A stretch of 64,000 nt of DNA from Siphonodentalium dalli (taxonomy: Eukaryota > Mollusca > Scaphopoda > Gadilida > Siphonodentaliidae), in contig CP136067.1 of the NCBI GenBank assembly GCA_032622095.1, forward strand, positions 82,486,705 through 82,550,704, read 5' to 3'. The notes beneath the pieces are model-generated. The model made no database searches and was not told the DNA's origin. It saw nothing but the letters and a program-made list of their open reading frames with translations. Within the stretch, counting starts at the first letter, position 1, and each line of letters starts with the position of its first letter. Below, piece after piece: positions 13,501-28,500 of this stretch. A program made the translations under genes and the position numbers.

Positions 13501-16500
13501 TTCGGCAAACTAGTAATGTAATAGACGGACCACGTGTACCGGTACCTAGCATTTTCTGAAACGTATAATGTACGTTGTGTGGATTTAGAGTTATCCTTCC
13601 TGCTTCGGAACTGGGATTTTAGCGAATAGCCAGTGAAGAACACCGGTTTTTGATAATGTTCTGTGTATATGATATGAATACTAATATCGTATTAGTATAT
13701 GCGTCGTGTTTATTTCCAGTACTGTTTATATTCACAGCTAGTACCTAATGCATTAATATACTTTTTCTGTCAACCTATCGGAATTAATAATGCACGCGGA
13801 CTGTTAAAGTTAGTAGAAGTCACGGGAATTTCATAAAGATCTTCAATGTAATAAGCCTTACACTCAGTTAATACCACGAACATATTGGATGAAAATATTT
13901 TATTGCCAACGTTTACAGTTATAACGGACCTCCTACCTCACCCTAAATGACAAGTTTGACAACCGGCATGCTAGTTGTCAGTAATTACGGACTTGTTAAT
14001 GACAAAGTAGTATCTGTTTGACGCTAAGCGACGTCACAGAAGAACGGACTATACCAAAAGCGACCAACACATGCTGACACAAAAAAACGAAGTATAGTAT
14101 CGGGAGGATCGATACTTGGGTCTCCGTATCGATGCATCGTACCGGCGCGCAGTGTATCGCGATACATCGATGCATTGGTGAATCGTTACACCACTACTTC
14201 ACAGCATGTAAATGTGCAAAAATTATATAAGTCGATAAAACATCACCACCAAGAAGAACATGGAGAAATAGATAAACTTTGTTCTTATAATAATTACTAG
14301 CTGGGGTAAAGAATGAGTAAATTATTAGGGCCCCTTCAAGTCATTTACTTTAATTATTAGTCACCTGAGGTAAACATCACCTATTACACTCTCTTGATAA
14401 AGTTAATTTTTAAGTTATTAACCCTTTCATGACAGAAGCTGCGCTGGTGCAGCATTAAGGTACTACAGACCTACATCAGTACACTAGCAGTAGGCCATTA
14501 TACATAATTGAAATTCAGAGATTGGTACATTGGATTAACTGTATCTTGAAATATCAAAGAGTTTGTGATGGTCCACGATTGTGAACGATAATAGCCATTC
14601 AACTGAGTCAGTTTTTTGGTTCTTGTGATATTTCCGTTATATTTTTCCCCACTGGAAAATGGCAATAATGTCAACAGCCCAGCACACGACGTCATAGCAT
14701 CATTTAGCAGCGAAGAGGTTTATCGCTAATTAAATGAGAACCAATTGTTCCGTGAATTAACAGCTTATGATTATCATTTTTTTTTATTCAGAAACCATTC
14801 AGCTGGTCAATAGATCAAATGGCTATTCTGCATCCTGTAGATATAGATGAGAGTGCAATTCACCAGAATTCTCCATTGTATGGGTAAGTGTTAATTACTC
14901 GAAATCTGTATGTTTTGATTTCTTGCGACAACATAATTTAAAGGCTACAGTATATGTTCTTGAAATCAGATATTATAAATTACAGGACGATTTTTTGCCA
15001 GATTCCGTGTCATGTGAGCCTCAGTGAGATTAATAACGTATGAGGCACTGTGCCTCATCCGATATTAATCTCGCTGAGCGTCACATTCTGTATTCTCAAT
15101 TCTTTAGTGAACTATGGCCGGGAACCAATATGTCATAATTTGCCTGAAAATGGCAGCATTTCAACATTTGTTTTTTTTCTCTATATTTTCCAAAGATATC
15201 AGTGAGCTATTAGACTAATGAGCTATCCCAACAACTCATCTCAGATACTATAGAAACCATATATCGCACAGATTTGATTTAATGGAATGAGATATACTGT
15301 AAATTTCTTATAATTCATGGTGGTCTATTTTTCGTTTATTTTGTGATTTAGCTCTGAATGGCCCAATCACAAAATCAACATGCAACATATTGGTAAAGTA
15401 ACATCAATATACAATGTACGAGATGAAAACGAAGTTCTGGCATTGTATAGCGGGAGGGGGCGGGGGTATCTGCTATTGGCATGTCTTAAAATGAGTGGGG
15501 AAAACACAGAAGACGAGATGAAATTAATCAATTTATAAAAATAATCAGTCGTCACTGTTCTATTTGTTATTGATTATATACTACATCTTCTGATCCCTTC
15601 TATAATAGATTGTACAAACAATGGCCATTGAATTGCTCTCTTGGTAAAGGCTAATTGTTTCATCACGCTCAGGTTACATAAAGCAATAAATAACTATCTC
15701 TCCAGCATGTGAAATTAACCCATGGCACTGATTGCATGATGCTGATTCGGCGCCGATATATCTGGAGGACCATTATCTCAATAGTAACTATTATACACAC
15801 TGTAGATGTCATAAACCCGCTATTGTTGAGCCCTCATAATTGGCTATGGCAATCAGCAATGCCGAAGCCATTTGCTGAAGCAAACTGGGCCACAGCAAAG
15901 GGTTGCCATAGCAGATGCCGAAGCCAAACTATCTGAATTAACCCTTTGAGTGCCAGGTCTGATTTTTGTATCAACCCATATACCCTATGCCAATGCATTC
16001 TCTTATATATGCGAGTCGACCATAGGTCGCCTCGCATATATAATAGAATGCATTGGCCTAACAATTTATTTTTTTTACAATTTTAATATAAATTTATTCT
16101 TATATTCTTTAACAGACTTATTTTGTAGGTTTAGGGCCGATGAGATCGGCCCCTGGCACTCAAAGGGTTAAGAGGGCTGATAGTTGGACTTATGGATGAA
16201 ATTATGATACCAAGATCCACGAATTCACATCCGCACGAATTGGCCTCTCGTTATAAGACAACACGAAAATTGATGCTGTCAAAATCAAAGCCATTCACAG
16301 TACAATACTTTTTGCAGGACAAACACAGACACGGATGAGCGAGCGCAGCATAACATTCATCAGTATTTCTCCACTCAGCTCATTGCACCTTCTCCATGGA
16401 CAGAGGGTGTTAAGCCAAAGAATCTATTATTAGAGACCCCAGCATCACAGAAAGGCTCAGGTAAACATTTGTTTAATACATGGCAAATATAATATGACTA

Positions 16501-19500
16501 GCTGATGTCCGGGCTATTTAGGGATTTCTTTGTGATTGCCTCTGTCTGGGAAGAATATACAGCGTCTGGACAAACTATTGTTTGATCGGTCCAGAAACAT
16601 GCCTATATGAGCATATATGAGCGAAGTCAAGGACACAATCGCATAGTTTTCAAGTCTACAACACACATACACACATACATATAGACAGAAGTTCCAAAAT
16701 AGATATATAAAATTAGCCGACTCATAGGAAACTAGAATATTGTTTTTTTTTTTAGTAGTACATATTCCCAAACTCTCTATTTAGAATTTGTGTGGTGATT
16801 TAAAAAGTATGTAAAACAGTATTAGTATTTTAGTATCATACAATCATCACTTACAACAGGGTCATATCTATATTTGACTTTGAGTGGGGGAGGATCATGA
16901 ACAAGATTATATAAATCTGGGGCAGACCAAAATATCGTGGCAGGGGCTGATAATAATCTAGGTATTTATTTTTTATGGCCTAATAGCTAGATTTTTCTAT
17001 GATAGCTATACATGGGATTTCATGCTTACAGTAATTCTCTAAATAATCGACTCCTTAACCACAGCATAATTCTGCTGTGGTTAAGTAGTCGATTATATAG
17101 AGCATTACATACAGTTTCATATTGATTGCAGGTTCATTGAGGGCTGGTTCTTCTTACATGGATCCAGATTCACAGGGATCCATACAAAAGGAGTTGTCAG
17201 ACAGACAAAAGCCAACATCAGGTATCATATTAGTAGTCAAACAAATTATTTACCTGTGATCTGATAGTCTATGTTAAGATTTCGCTTGAAATGGCCATTT
17301 GTACTTTTCACGATAATGTTTTTGTTTATACACACACTTAAATCTGTGTTGAAATTATTAGGCTGACCTCTCAAGCTATCATTCAACTTAGATTTAACTC
17401 TTTTCAGCTAAAGCGAGCAAATGTAATTTACGTTCAACCTGGCAGCCTGCTTTAGCAGGCAGAGCCAATATTTGGGAATAATACAATATTTCCAGGGATA
17501 TACAAATGATTTTATTGGTTAGCGACTTGAATATCCTTGGGTAATATTCGGTATCAATACCAATTGAATTTGCCAATAAACATCTTTAATGAGGCTCTCT
17601 TCAGGTGATGAAGGAGGTGGCTGAGAACTAGTGTTGAAACGATTAGTGGTTTTGAGGAATCGACTAGTCGCCAGAGGGAATCGACTACTAGTCGACTAGT
17701 CGGACCCCTTCCGAAACTTACCGTTTTGTGCTCATATACGTATATAATTTGCCGTTTGTTTTGAGTACCAGTAACCAACTTTGCATTTTCGAACGCAAAG
17801 CAAGACGTGATTTGACACTATTTGCCGTGATTATTTGGCTTAATATCACTGAAGGTTAATAGGTTATTAATTTGTCCCAGGTATATGTTTTATGACAAAC
17901 AAATTACCATCCAGTTGATGTATGTATCTGAACGGTGGTGACAACACCTGATCGATCGCGGAAACGCTACGGATTACGGAGTGGAAGCGCGTGCAACAAT
18001 CGGAAACCGGTGCATTATTCTATATGTTTTGTGTAAAAATGTTCCTTTAAAATTGATATGGTATCATTTGTATGGTCTACCGGGCCGTACCGGTTCTTAC
18101 ATACAATCGAACATCGTTGTTTTCGAACTTGCCCAGTGTGCGTGTCACCGATTGACTTCACAAACGGGCGTACATGAAGAAATGGAAGATATTTTGAGAA
18201 ACGAACTTCATCTCCGACAGTCAAACAAAAGTTACAAAATAAATGTTATAACAGCTGTAGTGCGTACAAGCCTTTTATGCTCGCAGATGTCATGAACATA
18301 TATCGGACACGGAATGTGGTAAAGTTCCCTGTATATATAGAGTCCGCATATATTAAAAATCGGCCATGCATTGCGTACATAATGTTGTTCCTTGTATTCA
18401 TTGCAAGGTCACAATATGACATAGCTTAATCACGGACAGTCATTTTCCCGCCAAAACGCACGTGTTTTCACTGTTTGATTTGATCGCGTACATAATTGTC
18501 TCTCGTGCATGGTACATTGTAAATATATATACAATATATACAATTTTACTCGCGAGTCCCCGAATACACAATCGATCGTGTCAGTTTCAGAAATAAAACT
18601 GCGCAGACCGGCGATGTTAATATAATTATAGTACATTTCAATGCGATGTCGTAAGTTCTATATTTAGCCCGATTCCAGGAATTTGCGTCATCCAGATTAC
18701 GTTTCTGGGAACAGCTTTGTCACCGCCCAATTCCGCGAAGGATTTAAGTTTGAGGTGCTAAAATACATTGTAATTTTTCACAAAGACAGCCCATAATAAA
18801 CGACGTGGGATTTCCGAAGTGACTCGCCAGTTTAGTTCGAAATACGCGACGCTATTCGATGCATAGCATGGCCGACCGCGGGATGGCTTTATATTTATAT
18901 CTATAATACAATATATCTAGAACGTGCGATCGTATACGCTCACCCATACGTCAGTTGATGCATGTGGTGGTTGTAAAAAATATCACACAATTTTACAAAT
19001 AAACTTTAAAGGTATACTGACATAGTGCTTCAATAAACTATAATATATTGGACTTGTTATTAAACTTAAAACTTATTAATGTCACCTCGCAACTAACTTG
19101 ATTGAAGTTGAGTCCTGCACACCTGCAAACACGTTGACCAGTTATCACTCATATCAATTCCGTCACGCCGAAATAGACAAGGTTGCGATAGGCGCTGATT
19201 CTTTGAAGTTGATTATCAAAGCCAGTCGTCTCAACTTCAAAGAATAAGCCGCCGCGGCGCCGACAAATACATTGAGTTGAGGTCATTGGGTTTCGCGCTC
19301 GTGCATGACCACCAAGTACTGAAAGCAGTTATCGCATCAAAGGGACAACAAGCTAATTGTGAGTGTGTATTTCGATAGCCTGATTGTTTAAATTGTCCAG
19401 TAATTCGGCAACGACAGCAACGGCACTGCTTTCGCGATGGCATAATGGTGGTGGGTGTGTTCCGACTAGTCGACTAGCCGATTTCGGAATCGACTAATTT

Positions 19501-22500
19501 AATAATCGCGTCGATTTCGATTAGTCGACTAATCGTTTCAACACTACTGAGAACATTGTATATTTATTTTATTTGCGTTTTATGAAACTCTTTTTTTTCC
19601 ATAATTTTTTGTGTGACTTGAAAATGTGATGATACAAGGTTGAAATCAGTTTAGAATTTCATCTTGTCCTTCATGGGTAATGACTCCAGAACAATTAATA
19701 GAAGATTTGACTTAACCCTTTCTATACTAAATAGTTGTTGATAGTGTTGAATATGAATCCATCTTCCCTCCACGCAATAATAATAACAAACACCAAAACT
19801 ACTTTTGGAAACCAGCTGCAGGCGACTCGGCCCCATTTATTGATGCCGACTGATTCACAAGATTTGACCTGAACATCGTAAATTGCCTCCCCAGTAACAA
19901 TGGCATATTCGTGGGCCAGAAAAAAACGCCATTTTATGTATATCTTTTTTTATTCATGGCCTGTGCGAACTCCATCTATGGGGTGAAAGGCTGGTCCTCA
20001 TTTCATTTTGAAAAAATTAAAACCTAATACAATATTTGAAATTGTGATGTGACCCTGTCATGACACGTTTATGTTTGTTCTTCATTTTGATCAGATATTT
20101 TGAGAAAACAAAAACATACACACAATTAAAGTCTCTAAGCAAATTATGTTTGTTACGTCCATTTATTACTTTCAAATTGAATATATGTTTTATATTCGTA
20201 AACCAAACATTCTTCCAATGACTCATGACAGAGACACCCGACGATTTCAAATGTATATACAATCTACCATAAACACATATTTAATTAAATGAAAGTGTCA
20301 ATGACACTGTAGCTCAACTTGGAAAGGGAATAAATTAATGTATTACAGTCAATGGAGCTATTAGGAATGTGGAAAGTTTAATATCTAATACATGTTTATA
20401 GACATGAAGAGAAAAGTTAAATCCAAGATGGCTGCTGGCGGCCATGTTTTCGGCCGAATGACCCCAAAATGAGTCGTTCCCATCTACATGTCATCGTTAA
20501 CATCCATGACAAATTTTATGACGATCAGACTAAAGGTACGACCTGTAGCCCATGCTAAAGAATTTAGTCATACAAAGAGTAAAATCCAAGATGGCTGCTG
20601 GCGGCCATGTTTTTTGGCCGAATGATCCCAAAATGACTCATTCCCATCAACATGTCATTATTAACATTCATGACAAATTTTATGATGATCAGACTAAAGG
20701 TATGACATGTAGCCCGTGCTAAAGAATTTAGTCATACAAAGAGTAAAATCCAAGATGGCTGCTGGCGGCCATGTTTTTGGCCGATTGACCTCAAAATGAC
20801 TCGATCCCATCTACGTGTCATTATTAACATTCATGACAAATTTCATGATGATCAGACTAAAGGTACAACCTGTAGCCCGTGCTAAAGGATTTAGTCATAC
20901 AAAGAGTAAAATCCAAGATGGCTGCTGGCGACCAGGTTTTTTGGCCGAATGACCCCAAAATTACTCGTTCCCATCTACATGTCATTGTTAACATCCATGA
21001 CACATATTATGATGATCAGACTAAAGGTACGACCTGCAGCCCGTGCTAAAGAATTTAGTCATACAAAGAGTAAAATCCAAGATGGCTGCTGGCGGCCATG
21101 TTTTTTGGCCGAATGACCCCAAAATTACTCGTTCCCATCTACATGTCAATATTATCATCCATGACAAATTTCATGATCATCAGACGAACAGTACGACCTG
21201 TGGCCCGTGCTAATGGATTAAATTTTTAAATCAAAGATGGCCCCTGGCGGCCATGTTTTTTGTCCGAATGACCCCAAAATAACTCGTTCCCATCTACATT
21301 CCAATTTCAACAACCATGACAAATTTTATGATGATCAAACTAAAGGTACGACCTGTAACCCATGCTAAAGGATTTAGTCATACAAAGAGTAAAATCCAAG
21401 ATGGCTGCTGGCGGCCATGTTTTTCGGCCGAATGACCTCAAAATGACTCGTTCCCATCTACATGTCATTATTAAAATTGTTGACAAAGCTGGCAGCCATG
21501 TTTTTTGGCCGAATGACCCCAAAATGACTCGTTCCCATCTAACTGTCATTATTAACATTCTTGACAAATTTTATGATGATCAGACTAAAAGTAGGACCTG
21601 TAGACCGTGCTAAAGGATTTAGTCATACAAAGAGTAAAATCCAAGATGGCTGCTGGCGACCATGTTTTTTAGCCGATTGACCCCAAAATTACTCGTTCCC
21701 ATCTACATGTCAATATTATCATCCATGACAAATGTCATGGTGATCAGACGAACAGTACGACCTGTGGCCCGTGCTAATGGATTAAATTTTGAAATCCAAG
21801 ATGGCTGCTGGCGGCCATGTTTTTTGTCCGAATGACCCCAAAATGACTCGTTCCCATCTACATGTCATTATTAACATTCTTGACAAAATTTATGATGATC
21901 AGACTAAAGGTACGTCCTGTAGCCCGTGCTAAAGAATTTAGTCATACAAAGAGTAAAATTCAAGATGGCTGCTGGCGGCCATGTTTTTTGGCCGAATGAT
22001 CCCAAAATGACTCGTTCCCATCAACATGTCATTATTAACATTCATGACAAATTTTATGATGATCAGACTAAAGGTATGACATGTAGCCCGTGCTAAAGAA
22101 TTTAGTCATACAAAGAGTAAAATCCAAGATGGCTGCTGGCGGCCATGTTTTTGGGCCGAATGACCCCAAAATTACTCGTTCCCATCTACATGTCAATATT
22201 ATCATCCATGACAAATTTCATGATCATCAGACGAACAGTACGACCTGTGGCCCGTGCTAATGGATTAAATATTTTAATCCAAGATGGCCGCTGGTGGCCA
22301 TGTTTTTTGTCCGAATGACCCCAAAATGACTCGTTCCCATCTACATTCCAATTTCAACAACCATGACAAATTTTATGATGATCAGACTAAAGGTACGACC
22401 TGTAGCCCATGCTAAAGGATTTAGTCATACAAAGAGTAAAATCCAAGATGGCTGCTGGCGGCCATGTTTTTTAGCCGAATGACCTCAAAATGACTCGTTC

Positions 22501-25500
22501 CCATCTACGTGTCATTATTAACATTCATGACAAATGTCATGGTGATCAGACGAACAGTACGACCTGTGGCCCGTGCTAATGGATTAAATTTTGAAATCCA
22601 AGATGGCTGCTGGTGGCCATGTTTTTTGTCCGAATGACCCCAAAATGACTCGTTCCCATCTACATGTCATTATTAAAATTGTTGACAAATTTTATGATGA
22701 TCAGACTAAAGGTACGTCCTGTAGCCCGTGCTAAAGGATTTAGTCATTCAAAGAGTAAAATACAAGATGGCTGCTGGCGGCCATGTTTTTTGGCTGAATG
22801 ACCCCAAAATGACTTGTTCCCATCTACATGTCATTATTAACATTCTTGACAAAATTTATGATGATCAGACTAAAAGTACGACCTGTAGCCCGTGCTAAAG
22901 AATTTAGTCATACAAAGAGTAAAATCCAAGATGGCTGCTGGCGGCCATGTTTTTGGGCCGAATGACCCCAAAATTACTCGTTCCCATCTACATGTCAATA
23001 TTAACATCCATGACAAATTTTATGAAGATCAGACAAACAGTACGGCCTGTAGCCCGTGCTAATGGATGAATTTTGAAATCCAATATGGCCACTGGCGGCC
23101 ATGTTTTTTTCCGAATGACCCCAAAATTAATTATTCTGGTCTAAATGTTGATGTGAACAGCTATGACAAATTTCATAATGATCCGACGAAAGGTACGACC
23201 TGTAGCCTGCATTGTTGACGCCTTACGTACACACGCACACATGCACACACGGACGACAAAGCCATGGCAATAGCTCAAACTTTACAAAGTAAAGTTGAGC
23301 TAAAAATGACATGAATATAAACAACCCAATGTCCCTAATTCGACAAATCGAAACATGTAACATGATGGGGTTAAATCCATTCGAAGAACCGAATTTTAAT
23401 TTATTAATTTTGATTTTGAAAATTTCCGTTAAATAATTACATGTATGATTATTGATAGTTGCAAAAAAAAAAAAAAAATCCCAACTATATACCATTGTAT
23501 GAATACATAATTTTTAATAATAAAATTATTAAGAAAGTTGACAGACCGAGTGTCGTGCTAGAAGTGAATTTTCACTATGAACACATGACCTTCCAAACTA
23601 ATTATGATACCTTATTGGCTAACCACCTGTCACATGTTCGTAAACAACTCACTTGCGCCCAAGTTTAGATACCCTAAGTTCCCGCGCTATGGACCATTAT
23701 TATTAACCCCGTGACCGGCAAGACAAATGTTTTGCACTATTACTCCGAAACATGCAAAACTATTATTCTGCACTTGTATTATTTTGTGTATGAGGGTCTT
23801 GTATGCAGTAATTTAACTGACATTGGATGTATTCAGGATTATTAGTACATGTATAAAGTAGTAGTTGTTGGAACGATTCACGGGTGTCTGGGGAAACTCT
23901 CATTGCCATTCAAGGTCAGCACTGGCCCAAAATCTATTTTTGCAAAATGAAAATATTTTTTGCCAAATTTTCTCAGAAGTTTCCCAATTATATTGGATCC
24001 AAATTAAGGTGATCATGGGAAATTTATTCTTATGCATTGACAATGGCTATCTGAAAAAAAAACTATGTTGTTGGGAAAGACATTTACGACTACTGTTACA
24101 GTATGACCAATCAAGAATTGTATATTCTATTGCCCTTCACCACAATGCAGGGCGTAAAATATTCTGAAATGTATACTTGTCACAGGAGAGAGGTAGAATT
24201 ACTTCCCTTATATACGACATCATGACATGTCTTTTGGATGTGTACAGATCGGATGAATTATTTTTGCATTTGGCAAGTGGAAGCCTGCAAATAGTGTGTC
24301 TGTCATTTGCAGTATGAGGTCCCCAAAGGGTGAATTTAGCGGGCTTGCATCACGCACTAAATTCACCCTCTGGGGACCTCATTCTGAAAATGACAGACAC
24401 TATTTGCAGCCTTGGGCAAGTGGCAGTGTGAACCCTGTTGCCATTGTATATGAATATCTCAAATTATTTCTTACAGTATCCTGTCAGACGGCCTTGTCAC
24501 TTCCACCAGATTTTGATATACAGAAAGTTTTAGGTAAGTGAGATATTCCTCAACTCAATCTCTACTAAAATCCGTTTCTCTAAGTAACTATTTCTAGCTG
24601 TGTTTTCAAGAGGCAAACTAGTTCATCTGAATATTATGTTTTCTGTTTGTATTCACACCATAGTTGGTTCCAGTCAGTAACTAACATTGCTGATGACAGC
24701 CATGTTGAATCTCAGGAAATTATAATGTTAATTTTCATGAATTTTTATCTCCTTCTTTATATTTGTTTTAAATGATTCTGCTAACCCTTTCTTTACTGGT
24801 TGATGAATAGTTCTCTTCAGAAATATTCAGATAATAAGTTCAACAAACAAACATACTGAACTTATTATCTTAACATTTTCACCAATGAATAGGAATCGTT
24901 CTGTAGTTCTATTGCCTTTTTTCTGTCTGTCGTTTGCTTATATTTCCAGATGAATAATACCATTTTCAATGTATACTTTAAAATTATAATGAAGGCACAT
25001 ATTTCCACCTTGCCTTCCTAAATATTACAAAATGTTGACATAGAGTATGTACTCAGTCTCGTATTGGCTGACAAAATGAAAACAAACGAAACAGAAACAC
25101 GTGGTTCACTGGTTGCGAATTTTCGACGAAGACAAAATTTGTCTCAATATTTAATTATGTGAACTTCTCCACAAACGAAATGTTGTGAAACATATTCATT
25201 AAGTGTCACAATTGTTGTTTAATTTGAGAACTCGAACATTGCAATTCCAAATTGATGACTCAAAGTGGATCTTTCTGCTTTTATTGCACAAATTTACTCT
25301 GCGAAATCAGGTTATTAAATGTCGGAGCATCGGAAAATTATTTCTGGTTGTAATGTAACTACGGACGCAGCCGCCCCGTTGTTGTGCTATCGGCGGGATT
25401 CTGAACACATAATTAATTAAAATGTTTTTATACATATGATCTACAAATTTAGTATAATACATTGATGAGATATTACTTTTATATATCCATCTGTTCAAGA

Positions 25501-28500
25501 TTTCAAATATACCGCGCAAAAGACCATCGACCCTGATCGATCGAGTAAGAAATCAATAAAAAAGTAAATATCTCCTGGTTTGACGTCAAGTCAGCCCAAT
25601 GCGAGTGCTTCTAAATAAAGGCGAGTTTACAGTTGGCATGCAGATATCTCAACTTCATCTTGGGAAGCTTCTTTGTGTGTGTGCATATATAATTACTGAG
25701 TATGAAGTAATAGGGTACTTATATCAACGCAATATCGATAAAACAAAGAATATCCCAAGCGGCACATTCGAGCACCTGCTGGCGACGTCTTAGTACTCTT
25801 ACGGCTAAGTTAGCCCACTGCCATTTTGAACAATTCGCGCTCGTTTTCTGTCATCTAATTAGCATCAATGGGAAACTCCACCCCTAAACTTGAGCCAATG
25901 AAATCAGTTCACACTTCTAATCATTGATGTCATTGGTTGTCAATGAAAACATTCATAGAATCAACAAAAAGTGACCTTTGAACATGTGGTTTTTGCACGA
26001 AAATTGACAAACTTTCACAAAGCAACGTGATGTAATTGCTAATAATTTGCGCTTCTATCGGAAGTCTTTTTACGACTTTTGTCAAATCATGGTTTATATG
26101 ATTAATTCACATCAAATATAAAGACATTTGGTTTAATTATTTTATTTATAATATGCTTTTTGTTTTAAAAATCATGAATTATTTTTTTTTTTTTCAATCA
26201 GGACAGGAGTCCGTGGGTAAACAAACTTAAAGGACATACTCGCATAGGCATACTGTAAATTAGCATAAAATGAAATTTTTTTGACTCGCTTGTGTGATAA
26301 AATGAAGATAAACAGTTGTTAGTGGGCACATATTTAGTTCGTCTACTGGTTTATGTTTCCATTATCATATTCACAGATGACACTTAAGTGAGAGCATGTT
26401 TGTTGTTGCATATCTGATGATACCATGGTACATATACCTGTGGCCAGTGTGGGGAAACACCCAATGATGTTATAACGTCAAATACCTGTTGGCTAACGTA
26501 ATTACCTTCATACCTGGTGACGTTGGCTATATGACGTGGTTTAACTACAGGTGCTATTGGGAAAAGGGTTAAACTGATATTACAACAGATTGCGTGTATA
26601 TATAGAAATCGTTAATGCTATAACTTAAAGACATATCACAAAGTTTCATTTTTGGGTCAATCGCTCTGAAACTTTGCACCATTGATCAGAATGATCTTCA
26701 GATGGTAGGCCCATCATATTACAGCGTTAACCCTTTACCCAACAGAAGGGCCCTGTGCCAATGCATTCTCTTATATATGCGAGTCGACCATAGGTCGCCT
26801 CGCATATATAAGAGAATGCATTGGCTTAACACATTCAAAATTATAAAATTGTTAAAGAATGTAAGAAAAAATGGTAAAAAGTGTTAAAAAAAGATTTTTT
26901 TTAGGCCAATGCATTCTCTTATATATGCGAGGCGACCTATGGTCGACTCGCATATATAAGAGAATGCATTGGCACAGGGCATAACTGTTAACTATCACAA
27001 TGTGGTCAAGGAGCCGGTTCCAATGATATCCATATTTGTATTGTTCTATTGAGACAGACCGAAGATATTTTAGGCTGTTGAAGCTTTATTTGGCCGGTTT
27101 GTTGGGTAAAGGGTTAAGTTGGCATTATCTTGCCAGTGTCAATTGGTTTTCATTGATATATATTCTATGATTCTATCATATTACGCTAGGTGACTACATG
27201 ATGACAGAAACTAGCGAGGAAAACACAGCCGAAGCCATGAGTACATCTTCCCTCAGAAGAAAACTATTTTTCCAAACAGATGTTAGTGCCACACCAAGTC
27301 CTGTCAAGTATGTATTATAAGAACTTTATGGAAATTTGCAAACTTATATATTATGCCTTCACTCTTGAATGGATCATGTTGCATACACGTGGATGTAAAT
27401 GCACTAGTCCTTAATTCCTTTAAGCAAATACACAGTAGTTAACTGTTCTTTAAGAGTAGCATTCAATTTTTGTCCTCGAATGAGATGCGGATTTTCAAAG
27501 TGAGTAGTCCTCGCATCTCACAAGAAGAGAAACATTGTATGCTTCTCAGGCGATTTAACTGTTGTGTTTATTATATTTTCTACACCAGTTTGTTACGATC
27601 CAAACCACAATAAAACACATGATTATGCCTACCCTTGCAAGCTGCAACTTGACCAATAAATTATGTTAAAGAATATATATATCTGTCGATGGCGACATCA
27701 TAGCTCAAGAGTCACACCTTAAGAGTATTTCTTTGTTGAACATCGATTCTGGTTGAATTAGTTTGAGTGATATTAGTGTAGACTTTTTATCACTGGAATG
27801 TGCTTTATCGACGAATGGAAGTGTATAAAAATAGTCACACAAAATCAAAATCAAACATGCATATTTTCCATCAACTCCACTCTCAGAAATAATTCCAGCT
27901 AGTTCCAGCCAAGATATCTTCTTGAATAGTTTGCGACCACTATCTTGTCAATAAAAGTGAATGTTTCCTTGATTTAAATACTTTGAGCACCATATTTCTG
28001 ACATGTGTTTGTACATAGTTGTCAGTATCCAGATGAGACGTCAATTATGTTACATACATAGCCAGTAAAATATCGCTAAAAGTGTTAAAATTCGACCTAA
28101 CTTCATAATTTATGCTTCATGATGGGAGGTGCACTGGTGCAGCATAAAGATCCTGTGCCAGTGCATTCTCTTATATATGCGAGTCTCCCATAGGAAGCCT
28201 CGTATTTATAAGAGAATACACTGGCTTACACGGTCAAGGTAAATATTATTAGGCCAATGCATTTTCATATATATGCGAGGCACCCTATGGGAGACTCGCA
28301 TATATAAATAAGAGAATGCATTAGCACAGGGTTATCACAATATTTCAGGATGCTCCAGTCATGTAAGGGTTAATATCACTCCAGCTAATGCACACAAAGT
28401 CATTATATTTGTAATGAACATATATATTCCAGTGTGTCTTTTGAATTATGATGTCGCCATATAGCACGCAGATCAGTAGTTCCAGCACACAGATCAGTAA

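Noticed and set aside
21340-21613. Frames on both strands in the 20-23 kb array
   Set aside because: They follow the tandem unit and break where unit length changes; not coding.
20415-23215. CRISPR-like array
   Set aside because: Whole ~160 bp units are repeated without unique spacers, and the DNA is eukaryotic.
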